From contig CABYDZ010000001.1 of NCBI GenBank assembly GCA_902517885.1, forward strand, positions 1 to 64,000: a stretch of DNA of 64,000 bases, written 5' to 3'. The notes under the pieces are model-generated. The model had not been told where the DNA came from, did no database searches, and worked only from the letters and a program-made list of their open reading frames with translations. Numbering within the stretch: the stretch's first letter is position 1; each line of letters opens with the position of its first letter. A program made the position numbers and the translations under genes. The stretch is from an uncultured Pelagibacteraceae bacterium (GTDB lineage Bacteria; Pseudomonadota; Alphaproteobacteria; Pelagibacterales; AG-422-B15). Of this stretch, positions 42,113 to 50,974 are shown piece after piece.

Positions 42113-43156
42113 ATGATTAGGATATTTTTTAATATACTTAAGAACCTTGACCCTGAAGTTGCACACAAATTAACAATAAATGCACTTAAACTTCCAAATC
42201 CATTTATTGAAAGCAGTAATGATATCTCTATTTTAAGCAATGATATTAACGGACTCAGGTTTAAGAACCCCATTGGAATGGCTGCTGGATTTGATAAAAA
42301 TGCTGAAGTTATAAATTCATTATTTAATTTAGGATTTGGTTTCACGGAATGTGGAACTGTCACACCAAGACCTCAATTGGGAAATGCTAAACCAAGGGTA
42401 TTCCGGCTTGCTTCAGATAAAGCGATTATAAATAGACTGGGTTTTAATAATAATGGCATTGAAAAATTTTTGATGAATATGAGTAAATCAAATAAAAATG
42501 GAGTCCTTGGGGCAAATATTGGACCAAACAAAGACACAGAAAATTTCATCGATGATTATATTAATTTATACACTCAAGTAGTTGATTATTCTGACTACGT
42601 TACAGTAAATGTCTCTTCACCAAACACCAAAAATTTAAGAGAGATACAGGAACACGATACATTAAATACACTGCTTAGCGAGTTGTCTCAATTAAGAGAA
42701 AACATGAAGACACAAAAAAAGATCATCCTAAAAATTGATCCTGATAGTACGAAGCAGCATTACAGCATGGTACTTAATTTAGTTCAGAAATATAAAATTG
42801 ACGGTATAATTGCTACTAATACAACCATATCTCGTCCTCAAGATTTAATGAACGAGTACAAAGATGAAGAAGGAGGTATTTCAGGACAGCCACTTAAAGA
42901 ATTATCCAATAAAGTGTTAAGTTTCCTTTCAAAAGAAACAAATAGAGAATTGCTTCTTATTGGCGTTGGAGGAATTTCTAACGCAGAAGATGTTTATACT
43001 AAAATTAAGTTGGGCGCATCATTAGTTCAATTGTATACAGCCCTTACTTTCAACGGACCACAAATGATAAATAATATTAAAAAGGATTTATCAGTACTTT
43101 TGCATAATGATGGGTACAAAAATATTTCAGATGCAGTAGGGATTATTCATTCATGA
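42113..43156 (+). CDS. pyrD: Dihydroorotate dehydrogenase (quinone), class 2
   Basis: PyrD oxidises dihydroorotate to orotate in pyrimidine synthesis and passes electrons to quinone. The 347-residue protein has the N-terminal membrane-associating helices of class 2 (MIRIFFNILKNLDPEVAHKL), FKNPIGMAAGFDKNAEV, the catalytic Ser in TVNVSSPNTKNLR and GVGGISNAEDVYTKI plus VQLYTAL as FMN-binding segments. Its stop overlaps the TetR gene start (ATGA). Confidence 0.95.
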   Translation: MIRIFFNILKNLDPEVAHKLTINALKLPNPFIESSNDISILSNDINGLRFKNPIGMAAGFDKNAEVINSLFNLGFGFTECGTVTPRPQLGNAKPRVFRLASDKAIINRLGFNNNGIEKFLMNMSKSNKNGVLGANIGPNKDTENFIDDYINLYTQVVDYSDYVTVNVSSPNTKNLREIQEHDTLNTLLSELSQLRENMKTQKKIILKIDPDSTKQHYSMVLNLVQKYKIDGIIATNTTISRPQDLMNEYKDEEGGISGQPLKELSNKVLSFLSKETNRELLLIGVGGISNAEDVYTKIKLGASLVQLYTALTFNGPQMINNIKKDLSVLLHNDGYKNISDAVGIIHS

Positions 43157-43767
43157 TCAAAATAATGGATATTCCATTTCATCAAAGAAAAAGACAAATT
43201 AATAAAAAAAATAATCGAGAGTCCATAATAACTTCCACAAGAAAGATTCTAACAAAAAAAGGTATCGATAATGCAAGTGTGAGAGAAATCGTATCAATCG
43301 CTAACCTTGGTTCTGGCACATTTTATAATTACTTTGATGATAAGAATGCAGTTTTTTTGATAATTATTGAAAGGCTAGTAAGTGAATTCAGCGATTACTT
43401 TATGAAAAGAATAAATGAAGCCCAAACTTTTGATCAGATTGTTGAGATAGCCTTTCGTAGTTGGTTTAATTGGATCTTAGATGAAGAAGAAAATTACTTA
43501 TTTATAAAAAATAATAGAAAATACATATTAGACTTAAAGTGGCTTTCTGCTCATTCAAAGGAGTACGCGAGATTTAATAATGATTTATATGAATTTGTGA
43601 TCGATATTTCAAAAAAAACAAAATTTCCTCAAAACGATATTTCTTTTATGATTACATCTGTCATGGCAGTATGTATAAATCTTGGCGATGAAATGTTGAC
43701 ACGTAGCGATGTATCCCCTGATTATGCTTCAAACTTTGCGACCAAACTTTTTTTGAAGGGCTTATAA
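43153..43767 (+). CDS. TetR family transcriptional regulator
   Basis: The 204-residue protein has an N-terminal TetR helix-turn-helix at about residues 22-68: IITSTRKILTKKGIDNASVREIVSIANLGSGTFYNYFDDKN, with the family's GTFYNYF recognition helix. The C-terminal ligand domain is helical and not identifiable. It overlaps pyrD by 4 bases and is followed after 3 bases by an SDR gene, which may be its target or partner. TetR proteins next to acyl-CoA genes often respond to acyl-CoAs (FadR/PsrA-like); this is only a context-based guess. Confidence 0.88.
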   Translation: MIKIMDIPFHQRKRQINKKNNRESIITSTRKILTKKGIDNASVREIVSIANLGSGTFYNYFDDKNAVFLIIIERLVSEFSDYFMKRINEAQTFDQIVEIAFRSWFNWILDEEENYLFIKNNRKYILDLKWLSAHSKEYARFNNDLYEFVIDISKKTKFPQNDISFMITSVMAVCINLGDEMLTRSDVSPDYASNFATKLFLKGL

Positions 43768-43770
43768 TTT

Positions 43771-44574
43771 ATGACAAAAAGTATATTTATTACTGGGGCA
43801 GCCTCTGGTATTGGTAAAGCAACCGCAATATCATTTGCTAAACAAGGCTGGCATGTTGGTTTGTTTGATATCAATGAGAAAGGTCTCAAAGAAGTAGCTA
43901 ATCTAATTGGACACAACAAATGTATGTATCAAAAGCTAGATGTGACCAGTATTCAGGAGTGGGAAGAGGCTGAAAAAAGTTTTTCAGAGTACACATCTGG
44001 AAAATGTAATATTTTTTTTAATAATGCAGGTATAGCTAATTTTGCTGGAGCTTTTGAAGATGTACACATTAATGAAATTCATAAAATTATAGATGTTAAT
44101 TTTAAAGGTGTCGCAAATGGCTGTATTTCAATGCTGAATTTGTTAAAGAATACAGAGAATAGCCTTCTTTTGAATACCAGTTCTGTAGCAGGGTTAGTGC
44201 CTACGCCTGGTATTGCTATTTATGGGGCAACTAAACACGCCGTAACTTCATTAACTGAGTCTTTGAGAATTGAATACGAAAGGCATGGTGTAAGAGTTTC
44301 TGAAATTAATCCATGGTTTACAGAGACACCAATACTTGAGGCAAAAAATGTATCGTCTGACATGCAAAGTCAATGGGAAAGAGATTTTGTTGAACAAAGA
44401 ACAAAAGTTTATCCAGTATCTAAAGTTGTTGATAAAGTATGGCTGGCTTATAAAAGCAAGAAAATACACCACCCTGTAGGATTAGAGGCAAATCTTGCTT
44501 CATTCTTTATGCGTTTTACTCCTTCTTTTGTCCGAAGAATGAGCAAAAAACTCTTCAAAGATACTTTTATTTAA
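43771..44574 (+). CDS. Short-chain dehydrogenase/reductase (classical SDR)
   Basis: The 267-residue protein has the classical SDR elements: the cofactor loop TGAASGIGKATA (8-19), NNAGIA, Ser in NTSSVAG and the active site YGATK. The acidic residue at the end of strand 2 (LFDINEKG) suggests preference for NAD. It continues past the core with a hydrophobic/basic tail (FMRFTPSFVRRMSKKLF), as in membrane-associated SDRs acting on lipids. It is co-oriented with the TetR gene and convergent, with a 4-base overlap, with a second SDR. Substrate unknown. Confidence 0.88.
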   Translation: MTKSIFITGAASGIGKATAISFAKQGWHVGLFDINEKGLKEVANLIGHNKCMYQKLDVTSIQEWEEAEKSFSEYTSGKCNIFFNNAGIANFAGAFEDVHINEIHKIIDVNFKGVANGCISMLNLLKNTENSLLLNTSSVAGLVPTPGIAIYGATKHAVTSLTESLRIEYERHGVRVSEINPWFTETPILEAKNVSSDMQSQWERDFVEQRTKVYPVSKVVDKVWLAYKSKKIHHPVGLEANLASFFMRFTPSFVRRMSKKLFKDTFI

Positions 44575-45446
44575 ACTGATCTTTTTGCTTTATCGGCGTC
44601 ATTTGATGATTTAATCATACTTCTTAACATTTCCCATTCCTGATCAGTTACATCTTTCAGCATTTCATAGAAATTGCCTGCATGGTTTAGCCATTGAGCG
44701 CCATCTATTGCAACGATTTCACCTGTTAAATATTCACAGCCATCAGCCATTAAAAAAGTTGCAAGATTTGCAAGTTCACTTAATTCACCAGTTCTCTTCA
44801 TTGGAACTGAATTCATCAAGTCCGCTCCTTTGTCTCCAGGCGCCAATCGATCCCAAGCTCCCTTGGTAGGAAATGGCCCAGGAGCAATTCCATTTAGCCT
44901 TATTCCTCTATTTCCCCATTCAGCAGCTAGTGACCTTGTCATTGTTGCTAAGCCAGATTTAGACATTGCTGAAGGAACAGTATAAGGCCCACTACTGTCA
45001 ACCCAAGTAGTTAAAATAGAAATGATACTTCCTTTTAAATTTTCTTTTAGCCATCTTTTTCCAATTGCGTTAGTCATATAAAAAGTTCCATTGAAAACTA
45101 TATTTGAGATAGCAGTAAAAGCTCTTGGAGATAAATCCTCTGTTCTAGAGATAAAATTACCAGCCGCATTGTTTAGAAGACCTGTAAGAGGTCCTTCACT
45201 CCAGATTTCATTTACCATATCTTCGATTGCTTCTGGGACTTTAATGTCACATGAAATAGCTTTTACAGATCCACCGTGCAAATCCATTAGTTCTTTTGCA
45301 GCTTCGTCTAAAACTGATTTCCTTCGACCACAAATATAAATATCTGCTCCAAGCTCTAAATATCTTGTAGCCATTGCTTTTCCAAGACCAGATCCTCCAC
45401 CAGAAACTAAAATTCTTTTATCTTTTAATAAATCTTTTTGAAACAT
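44571..45446 (-). CDS. SDR resembling 2,4-dienoyl-CoA reductase
   Basis: The 291-residue protein has SGGGSGLGKAMA (15-26), CGRR at the end of strand 2 (Arg-Arg suits NADPH), NNAAGNF and Lys163 in AMSKSGLATMTRSLAAEWG, then RLNGIAPGPF. The canonical YxxxK tyrosine is replaced by Ser159; Tyr155 lies 8 residues before Lys163. GGGSGLGKA, NNAAGNF and PGPF are the pattern of 2,4-dienoyl-CoA reductases, which lack the standard YxxxK tyrosine. That would make it an auxiliary enzyme for unsaturated fatty acids. The ATG at 45446 has an ideal AAAGGAG ribosome binding site; an upstream TTG/ATG extension to 45464 is less likely. Confidence 0.85.
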   Translation of the reverse strand: MFQKDLLKDKRILVSGGGSGLGKAMATRYLELGADIYICGRRKSVLDEAAKELMDLHGGSVKAISCDIKVPEAIEDMVNEIWSEGPLTGLLNNAAGNFISRTEDLSPRAFTAISNIVFNGTFYMTNAIGKRWLKENLKGSIISILTTWVDSSGPYTVPSAMSKSGLATMTRSLAAEWGNRGIRLNGIAPGPFPTKGAWDRLAPGDKGADLMNSVPMKRTGELSELANLATFLMADGCEYLTGEIVAIDGAQWLNHAGNFYEMLKDVTDQEWEMLRSMIKSSNDADKAKRSV

Positions 45447-45456
45447 ATTTACTCCT

Positions 45457-46188
45457 TTATCCAAATTGCGTTAAGAATGGAAGATACTTTATAAAAAAGA
45501 AAGCCAATTCCTGAATTCTATTAGTTAAGATGAGAATACCAAATATTACAAGTAATACACCAGTAAAAATTTCTATAACTCTAATATAATTTCTTATTTT
45601 TGTTAAAAATCTCATGAAGCCATTAATTGCATACGCGGCTAGTAGAAATGGAATACCAAGGCCTGCTGAGTAGAGCATTAAAAGAATAATCCCATAAGTA
45701 ACTGTCTCTGAGCTTGCCGCAATTGATAGGACACTGCCCAAAATTGGCCCTATACATGGCGTCCATCCGAAAGCAAAAGAGAGACCAATTACATAAGATC
45801 CAAATACTCCAGGTCTATAGCTTTCAATTTGGTACCTTGTGTCTCTATTTAGGAATGGAAGTTGGATAATTTGCATGAAATGAATACCAAAAATAATAAT
45901 TATAATTCCACCAACAATTCTTAAAACATCTAAGTACTCATAAATTAAGCCACTTAATAATGTTGCTGAGGCACCCAATAAAATAAATACAGTAGAAAAT
46001 CCAAAAACAAAACTTAAAGCAAAATAAAATACATTTCTCTCTTTTGAAGCATCCTCACCTGAGGCAATCTTATCTAAACTTGTGCCTGCTAAAAAACATA
46101 AGTAACCAGGCACAATAGGTAATACGCAAGGTGACAAAAAACTAAGTAGTCCCGCTAGGACAACATAAAAATATGATATTTCAGTCAT
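45457..46188 (-). CDS. ccdA: CcdA-type cytochrome c biogenesis/thiol-disulfide transporter
   Basis: The 243-residue protein has six membrane spans and the two conserved cysteine motifs of CcdA: LSPCVLPIVPGYL (Cys21) and GWTPCIGPILG (Cys145). CcdA moves reducing equivalents from cytoplasmic thioredoxin to periplasmic thiols for cytochrome c assembly or other targets. Its start overlaps by one base the stop of the TIGR02186-type gene, so it belongs to the group with that gene and the TauE/SafE permease. This context hints at sulfur or redox handling beyond cytochrome c maturation. Confidence 0.92.
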   Translation of the reverse strand: MTEISYFYVVLAGLLSFLSPCVLPIVPGYLCFLAGTSLDKIASGEDASKERNVFYFALSFVFGFSTVFILLGASATLLSGLIYEYLDVLRIVGGIIIIIFGIHFMQIIQLPFLNRDTRYQIESYRPGVFGSYVIGLSFAFGWTPCIGPILGSVLSIAASSETVTYGIILLMLYSAGLGIPFLLAAYAINGFMRFLTKIRNYIRVIEIFTGVLLVIFGILILTNRIQELAFFFIKYLPFLTQFG

Positions 46189-46976
46189 TAAATTTTTCTA
46201 AATCTTTTAAATACTTCAGCGCCGCTCCAGCCTATAAGTATAGCGATTAGAAGGGAAATCAATCCATAAATTAAAGGATAGTTTTTTGAGAAGGAATAGA
46301 TTGCTTCTTCAATACCTACTCTGGTTACCATAAAATTATAAGAATATTCATTTGAAATTTTATTATCTATAATCAGGTATAAATTAACTTTATATTGACC
46401 AACAGGAACAGTATTCGGTATCTCAATATAAGATCTAAATAAATTTCCATCAATTATATCAATTTCGCCATTAACCTTTCTGTATACATCTTCAATCTCT
46501 TTTGTTCTTATAAGCGCATCATAAAAAGATTCTTTATCCTTTTCATCTCTGATATTTCCCCAGTCAATATTTAACGCACTCCAGTCTATAAGCTGGGTGT
46601 CTTTTTTATTTAACAGACCAATGTTGTTTTCATTCAAAAATTCATTGCTTATCTCATTTGTACTTGAAAGATAGTAAAATCCAGGCACGTCTTTAAAACC
46701 AACACTTTTTGAATTCAGCCAGAAACCAAAGAAAGATTCCTTTTTCCTTATGACTACATCTTCTGATGGACCGACTACTTCAATCAGAATATCACTTTTA
46801 TCATCTCTTGCTTGTGAGGGATCTGAATAAAAGGCCCCAAATACAAGAAGATTTTTTCCAGAAAAATTTGCATCAATGTATATCTCCTCTTCATCAGACC
46901 CTATGACAAGCGCTGAAGCAGAGGAGATAAAAACCACTACCAACAATTTAATAAATAAAAATATTTTCAAATTCAT
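46188..46976 (-). CDS. TIGR02186-like membrane-anchored periplasmic protein
   Basis: The 262-residue protein has a signal peptide (about 1-23), a large periplasmic beta-rich region, and a C-terminal span (about residues 237-255, LIYGLISLLIAILIGWSGAEVF) ending in a basic tail RFRKI. The pattern and its position directly after a TauE/SafE-type permease fit the alphaproteobacterial family TIGR02186. That family's members co-occur with COG0730 permeases and have no known biochemical role; a sulfur-compound function has been suggested by context. It abuts the permease (1 base) and ccdA (1-base overlap). Confidence 0.75.
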   Translation of the reverse strand: MNLKIFLFIKLLVVVFISSASALVIGSDEEEIYIDANFSGKNLLVFGAFYSDPSQARDDKSDILIEVVGPSEDVVIRKKESFFGFWLNSKSVGFKDVPGFYYLSSTNEISNEFLNENNIGLLNKKDTQLIDWSALNIDWGNIRDEKDKESFYDALIRTKEIEDVYRKVNGEIDIIDGNLFRSYIEIPNTVPVGQYKVNLYLIIDNKISNEYSYNFMVTRVGIEEAIYSFSKNYPLIYGLISLLIAILIGWSGAEVFKRFRKI

Positions 46977-46977
46977 G

Positions 46978-47901
46978 TTAGAACAAAGCTCTTATGATAG
47001 AAATATTAAAAATCTCATTTGGTTCCACTAGCAAGTCGAGCGCTATTTTAGTTGCAACACCTAATACAATAATTGCGAGAAGCGCTCTAATTTCTTCACC
47101 TCTTAATTTATTAGCAGCCAATACACCTACTTGAGCTCCAATTACTGATGAGATTATCAAAAAGAATGCCAAAACTGCATCAACAGCGAATGTAGTAGTA
47201 GCGTGCAATAATGTGACCAGCGCAGTAACAAAAATAATTTGAAATAATGAAGTGCCAATTACTTTTGACGTAGGCATTCCAAGAAAATAAATCATAGCAG
47301 GAATTAAAATGAATGTTCCTCCAATTCCCATTGTTGCTGATAAAATACCAATTACAAAACCAATGATGATAGGAGGTATTGCACTAATATATAGTTTAGA
47401 TTTATAGAATTTAATTTTGAAGGGTAGTTTATGTGCCCAGTTATGATAATGAATTTTTCTCTTTACTGTTTTCCTTCTAACTCGATCCCTAATCACTTGA
47501 GAACTTTCAATGAGCATAATCATCCCAATCGAGGTAAGGAGAGAAAAATACAAAATTGATATAACAGTATCAATCTGACCTAGCGCTACTAATTTACTAA
47601 AAATCCATACTCCTAAAATAGATCCAAAAAATGAGCCAATCAGTAATACCCCTCCCATTTTGAAATCAACCAACCCCTGGCGCCAGTAGCCTATTGTTCC
47701 CGAGATTGAAGAAGCTACAATTTGGTTAGCTGATGTGGCAACAGCCACATTTGTTGGAATGCCCATAAAAATGAGGATTGGTGTCATTAAAAAACCTCCA
47801 CCCAAACCAAACATCCCCGACAAAAAACCGACTACGCCACCTAAAGATAGCAATAAAAATATATTTACTGAGAGCTCTGCAATTGGCAGATAAATACTCA
47901 T
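46978..47901 (-). CDS. TSUP (TauE/SafE) family permease
   Basis: The 307-residue protein has eight or more spans and two copies of the TauE/SafE repeat: GVVGFLSGMFGLGGGFLMTPILIFMGIPTNVAVATS near the N-terminus and GFVIGILSATMGIGGTFILIPAMIYFLGMPTSKVIGTS in the second half. Relatives export or import sulfite, sulfonates or sulfoacetate. It is first in a three-gene run with the TIGR02186-like protein and CcdA. The substrate is inferred to be a sulfur-containing anion; the family assignment is firm. Confidence 0.88.
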   Translation of the reverse strand: MSIYLPIAELSVNIFLLLSLGGVVGFLSGMFGLGGGFLMTPILIFMGIPTNVAVATSANQIVASSISGTIGYWRQGLVDFKMGGVLLIGSFFGSILGVWIFSKLVALGQIDTVISILYFSLLTSIGMIMLIESSQVIRDRVRRKTVKRKIHYHNWAHKLPFKIKFYKSKLYISAIPPIIIGFVIGILSATMGIGGTFILIPAMIYFLGMPTSKVIGTSLFQIIFVTALVTLLHATTTFAVDAVLAFFLIISSVIGAQVGVLAANKLRGEEIRALLAIIVLGVATKIALDLLVEPNEIFNISIIRALF

Positions 47902-48016
47902 AACTTCACACTTTACAGACTTTCCCCTATGATATGGATAGCAAAATTAGAAATTTGCAATTTATTAGACAATGGCTATATATTTAAATTAAATTACAAT
48001 AATTATTCATAAACCT

Positions 48017-49786
48017 ATGTCATACAAAAGTCCAATAGAAGATTTCAAATATAACCTGGCAATGCTGAATTATGACGAGGTCATTGCGGGCATAGATAAA
48101 TTCAAGGATTATGACTCTGATACGCTAATGAGCGTAGTGAGTGAAATTGGACGCCTGAACGAATTAGAGGTTGTTGATAGCAATAAAATAGGTGACCGTG
48201 AAGGTCTTAAATATCTTCCAGATGGCCCTGAAGGTCCTGAAGTTCACACTCCAGAAGCTTTTAAAAAAATCTATGAAGTTGTTAAAGATTCTGGATACGT
48301 AGGCGCTACGATGCCAACTCAATATGGTGGTGGCGGCGCTCCGTTTACAACAGCGATCCTTGCAGGAGAAGTTGGAATTGCATCTAACATGGCGTTCTAC
48401 ATGGGTCCTGGACTTAGTCATGGGGCTATGAAAACAATATTAAAAAAAGCTACAGAAGAATTGAAAGATAAGTATCTGCCAAACATGACTTCTGGTGAGT
48501 GGATGGGGACAATGTGCCTTACTGAGCCACAATGTGGAACTGATTTAGGTTTAATTAAATCAACAGCAAAACCAGTCGATGACCATTATGAATTAAATGG
48601 TCAAAAAATATGGATTTCATTTGGTGAGCATGATCTTACAGAAAATATAATACACCTTGTTTTAGCCCGAACACCCGATGCACCAGCGGGTATAAAGGGT
48701 ATAAGTTTATTTTTAGTTCCAAAGAGACTAGATGATAATTCAAGAAACCCTATTTTTTGTGGTGGTTTAGAACATAAGCTTGGAATCAATTCATCGCCTA
48801 CCTGTGTCATGAATTTAGATAATGCTAAAGGATGGCTTGTGGGTGAAGAAAACAAAGGCATGGAAGCAATGTTTCTAATGATGAATGATGCAAGACTCAA
48901 GGTTGGCTTACAAGCAATAGCTATGTCTGAAATTTCATATCAAAATGCATTAGAGTTTGCAAAAGAACGGAAGCAAATGAGATCAGTAGTAAAAGAAAAA
49001 CAGGATCCTGATAGCAAAGCAGATAGTATAATTGTTCACCCTGACGTCAGACGAATGCTGATGAATGTTAAATCAACTACAGAGGCAATGAGAGCACTTT
49101 GTATATATACAGCTATGAAGATTGATCTTGCAGAAGATCATCCTGATGAGCAAGTGAGACAGGATGCTGACGACTTTGCTGCTTTAATGACGCCAATAAT
49201 AAAAGCTTATTGTACTGAAAAAGGTTTTATGAATTGCTCTGAAAGTCTTCAAGTTCTTGGAGGTAGTGGCTTTACACAGGAATATCCTTTGGAGCAATAT
49301 TTAAGAGACGTTAGGATTACGATGATTTATGAAGGAACAAATGGTATTCAAGCATTAGATTTAGTGGGAAGAAAACTTACAATGCATAAAGGCAGAATGT
49401 TACAAAACTTCCAAAAAGAAGTTCAGAGTTTTTTAAATGAAAATAAAGATAATACAGAAATTGAAACTTTCATTAAGCCACTTGAAAATGCTTTAAAAGA
49501 AGTAACGACTTCAACAATGTGGTTAATGCAAAATGGAATGCAGGACCCTGAAAATGCATTATCTTCTGCAACAGATTATCTTAATTTAATGGCTTTATCA
49601 TCTATGACTTATATGTGGGCAAGAATGGCCAAGTTCTCTATGGGTAAAAACGAGCCAATTCATAAAAACAAAATTAAAACTGGCACTTATTTTGTCGAAA
49701 AAATTATGCCAGAATTAATAATGTATTCAAAAAAAGTTCAGGCAGGAAAATCTTCTATGATGGACATGGAAGTAGCAGAATTTTAA
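48017..49786 (+). CDS. Long acyl-CoA dehydrogenase (DmdC/AcdA-like)
   Basis: The 589-residue flavoenzyme is longer than ordinary acyl-CoA dehydrogenases (about 390) and has the C-terminal extra domain of the DmdC-like group. Visible motifs are MCLTEPQCGTDLGLIKSTA (FAD and substrate contact), IWISFGEHDL, and the catalytic base Glu439 in MIYEGTNGIQALDLVGRKL. DmdC oxidises 3-methylmercaptopropionyl-CoA in DMSP degradation, a common marine trait, but other members of this group act on ordinary fatty acyl-CoAs, and no dmdA, dmdB or dmdD is adjacent. It is monocistronic and abuts the convergent acyl-CoA dehydrogenase gene. Confidence 0.88.
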   Translation: MSYKSPIEDFKYNLAMLNYDEVIAGIDKFKDYDSDTLMSVVSEIGRLNELEVVDSNKIGDREGLKYLPDGPEGPEVHTPEAFKKIYEVVKDSGYVGATMPTQYGGGGAPFTTAILAGEVGIASNMAFYMGPGLSHGAMKTILKKATEELKDKYLPNMTSGEWMGTMCLTEPQCGTDLGLIKSTAKPVDDHYELNGQKIWISFGEHDLTENIIHLVLARTPDAPAGIKGISLFLVPKRLDDNSRNPIFCGGLEHKLGINSSPTCVMNLDNAKGWLVGEENKGMEAMFLMMNDARLKVGLQAIAMSEISYQNALEFAKERKQMRSVVKEKQDPDSKADSIIVHPDVRRMLMNVKSTTEAMRALCIYTAMKIDLAEDHPDEQVRQDADDFAALMTPIIKAYCTEKGFMNCSESLQVLGGSGFTQEYPLEQYLRDVRITMIYEGTNGIQALDLVGRKLTMHKGRMLQNFQKEVQSFLNENKDNTEIETFIKPLENALKEVTTSTMWLMQNGMQDPENALSSATDYLNLMALSSMTYMWARMAKFSMGKNEPIHKNKIKTGTYFVEKIMPELIMYSKKVQAGKSSMMDMEVAEF

Positions 49787-50974
49787 TTAAGATTTGTATC
49801 CTAATTGTCTAGCAGCTAAATCATACATAATTTCTTCAGAACCACCACCAATAGCATTAACTCTTACTTCTCTATAAATTCTCTCAACTTTACCAGGACC
49901 GCTGTTTGCTCTGAGGTATCCTGCGCCGCCAAGTATTTGCATTGCTTCTCGTGCACACAATTCCATGGCCTTGCTTGCGTGAACTTTAAGCATAGCTAAG
50001 TCTGCAATAGGACTCTCTCCATTCATGACTCTCCAAGATAATAATTCAGTCCATGCTCGAGACGTTCTTACAACTCTATTCATTTCAACGAGTTTATGTT
50101 TAATAACTTGATTGTCGATGAGTGGCTTACCAAAAGTTTTTCTCTCTTTAGCCCATGCAACAGCTTCATCAATGCAAATTTGAGAATATGCATTCATTCC
50201 TGCAGCCATACCTAATCTTTCTTGACTAAAGTTACCCATCACCCCAATCCAACCACTATTTTCGCCACCAATCAAATTTTCAACGGGAACTTTGCAATCA
50301 TCAAAATATAGAACAGCAGTATCAGAACTTAGCCATCCCATTTTTTTAAGTGGAGTTTGAGTAAAGCCAGGAGTATCTTTTTCAATTACAAGTACAGAGA
50401 TTCCTGAGGCTCCTTCGCCACCGGTTCTTACTCCTACAACAAAGGTGTCTGCTCTCATACCACTTGTAATGAACATTTTTGAACCGTTAACTACAAAATG
50501 GTCATCTTTTCTTACAGCTTTCGTTTTTAAGCTGGCTACATCTGAGCCTCCTGAAGGTTCTGTCATTGCGAGGGCCGCTATTTTTTCTCCTTTAACAACA
50601 GGTGGAATAAACTTTTCTTTTTGCTCTTCAGTTCCAAGAGACTGAATCAAAGGAATTGCAATATTATGAGAAAGTAGACTCGCAGAAACACCACCACACC
50701 CTTGAGCAAACTCTTCTGCAGTTACAATGCCGTGGAATATATCAATGCCTTCAGTAGTACCACCGTATTTCTCATCATAACCCATGCCCATCAGACCAAC
50801 TTCGGCGGCTTTTTTGTATAATTCTCTTGGGAATTCTCCTGCTTCTTCCCATTCCTCAACAAACGGCGCTATTTCTTTAGCTACAAACTTTCTAACTTCA
50901 TCTCTCCAAGCGTGATGAGAGTCATTATAAAATAAAGGTTCTTTACCTTCTGCTATTCCAACTTTTGGTATCAT
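49787..50974 (-). CDS. Acyl-CoA dehydrogenase
   Basis: The 395-residue protein is a standard-length flavin acyl-CoA dehydrogenase: LAMTEPSGGSDVASLKTKAV (substrate/FAD), MFITSGMRAD, QERLGMAAGMNAYSQ and the C-terminal YREVRVNAIGGGSEEIMYDLAARQLG. At the place where short/medium-chain enzymes carry the catalytic Glu (YEG), it has a Gly (AIGGG), as in isovaleryl- and long-chain enzymes whose base is on a different helix. The gene overlaps the MaoC gene by 4 bases (ATGA) and is downstream of it, so dehydrogenation and hydration are linked. Chain length preference is unknown. Confidence 0.92.
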   Translation of the reverse strand: MIPKVGIAEGKEPLFYNDSHHAWRDEVRKFVAKEIAPFVEEWEEAGEFPRELYKKAAEVGLMGMGYDEKYGGTTEGIDIFHGIVTAEEFAQGCGGVSASLLSHNIAIPLIQSLGTEEQKEKFIPPVVKGEKIAALAMTEPSGGSDVASLKTKAVRKDDHFVVNGSKMFITSGMRADTFVVGVRTGGEGASGISVLVIEKDTPGFTQTPLKKMGWLSSDTAVLYFDDCKVPVENLIGGENSGWIGVMGNFSQERLGMAAGMNAYSQICIDEAVAWAKERKTFGKPLIDNQVIKHKLVEMNRVVRTSRAWTELLSWRVMNGESPIADLAMLKVHASKAMELCAREAMQILGGAGYLRANSGPGKVERIYREVRVNAIGGGSEEIMYDLAARQLGYKS

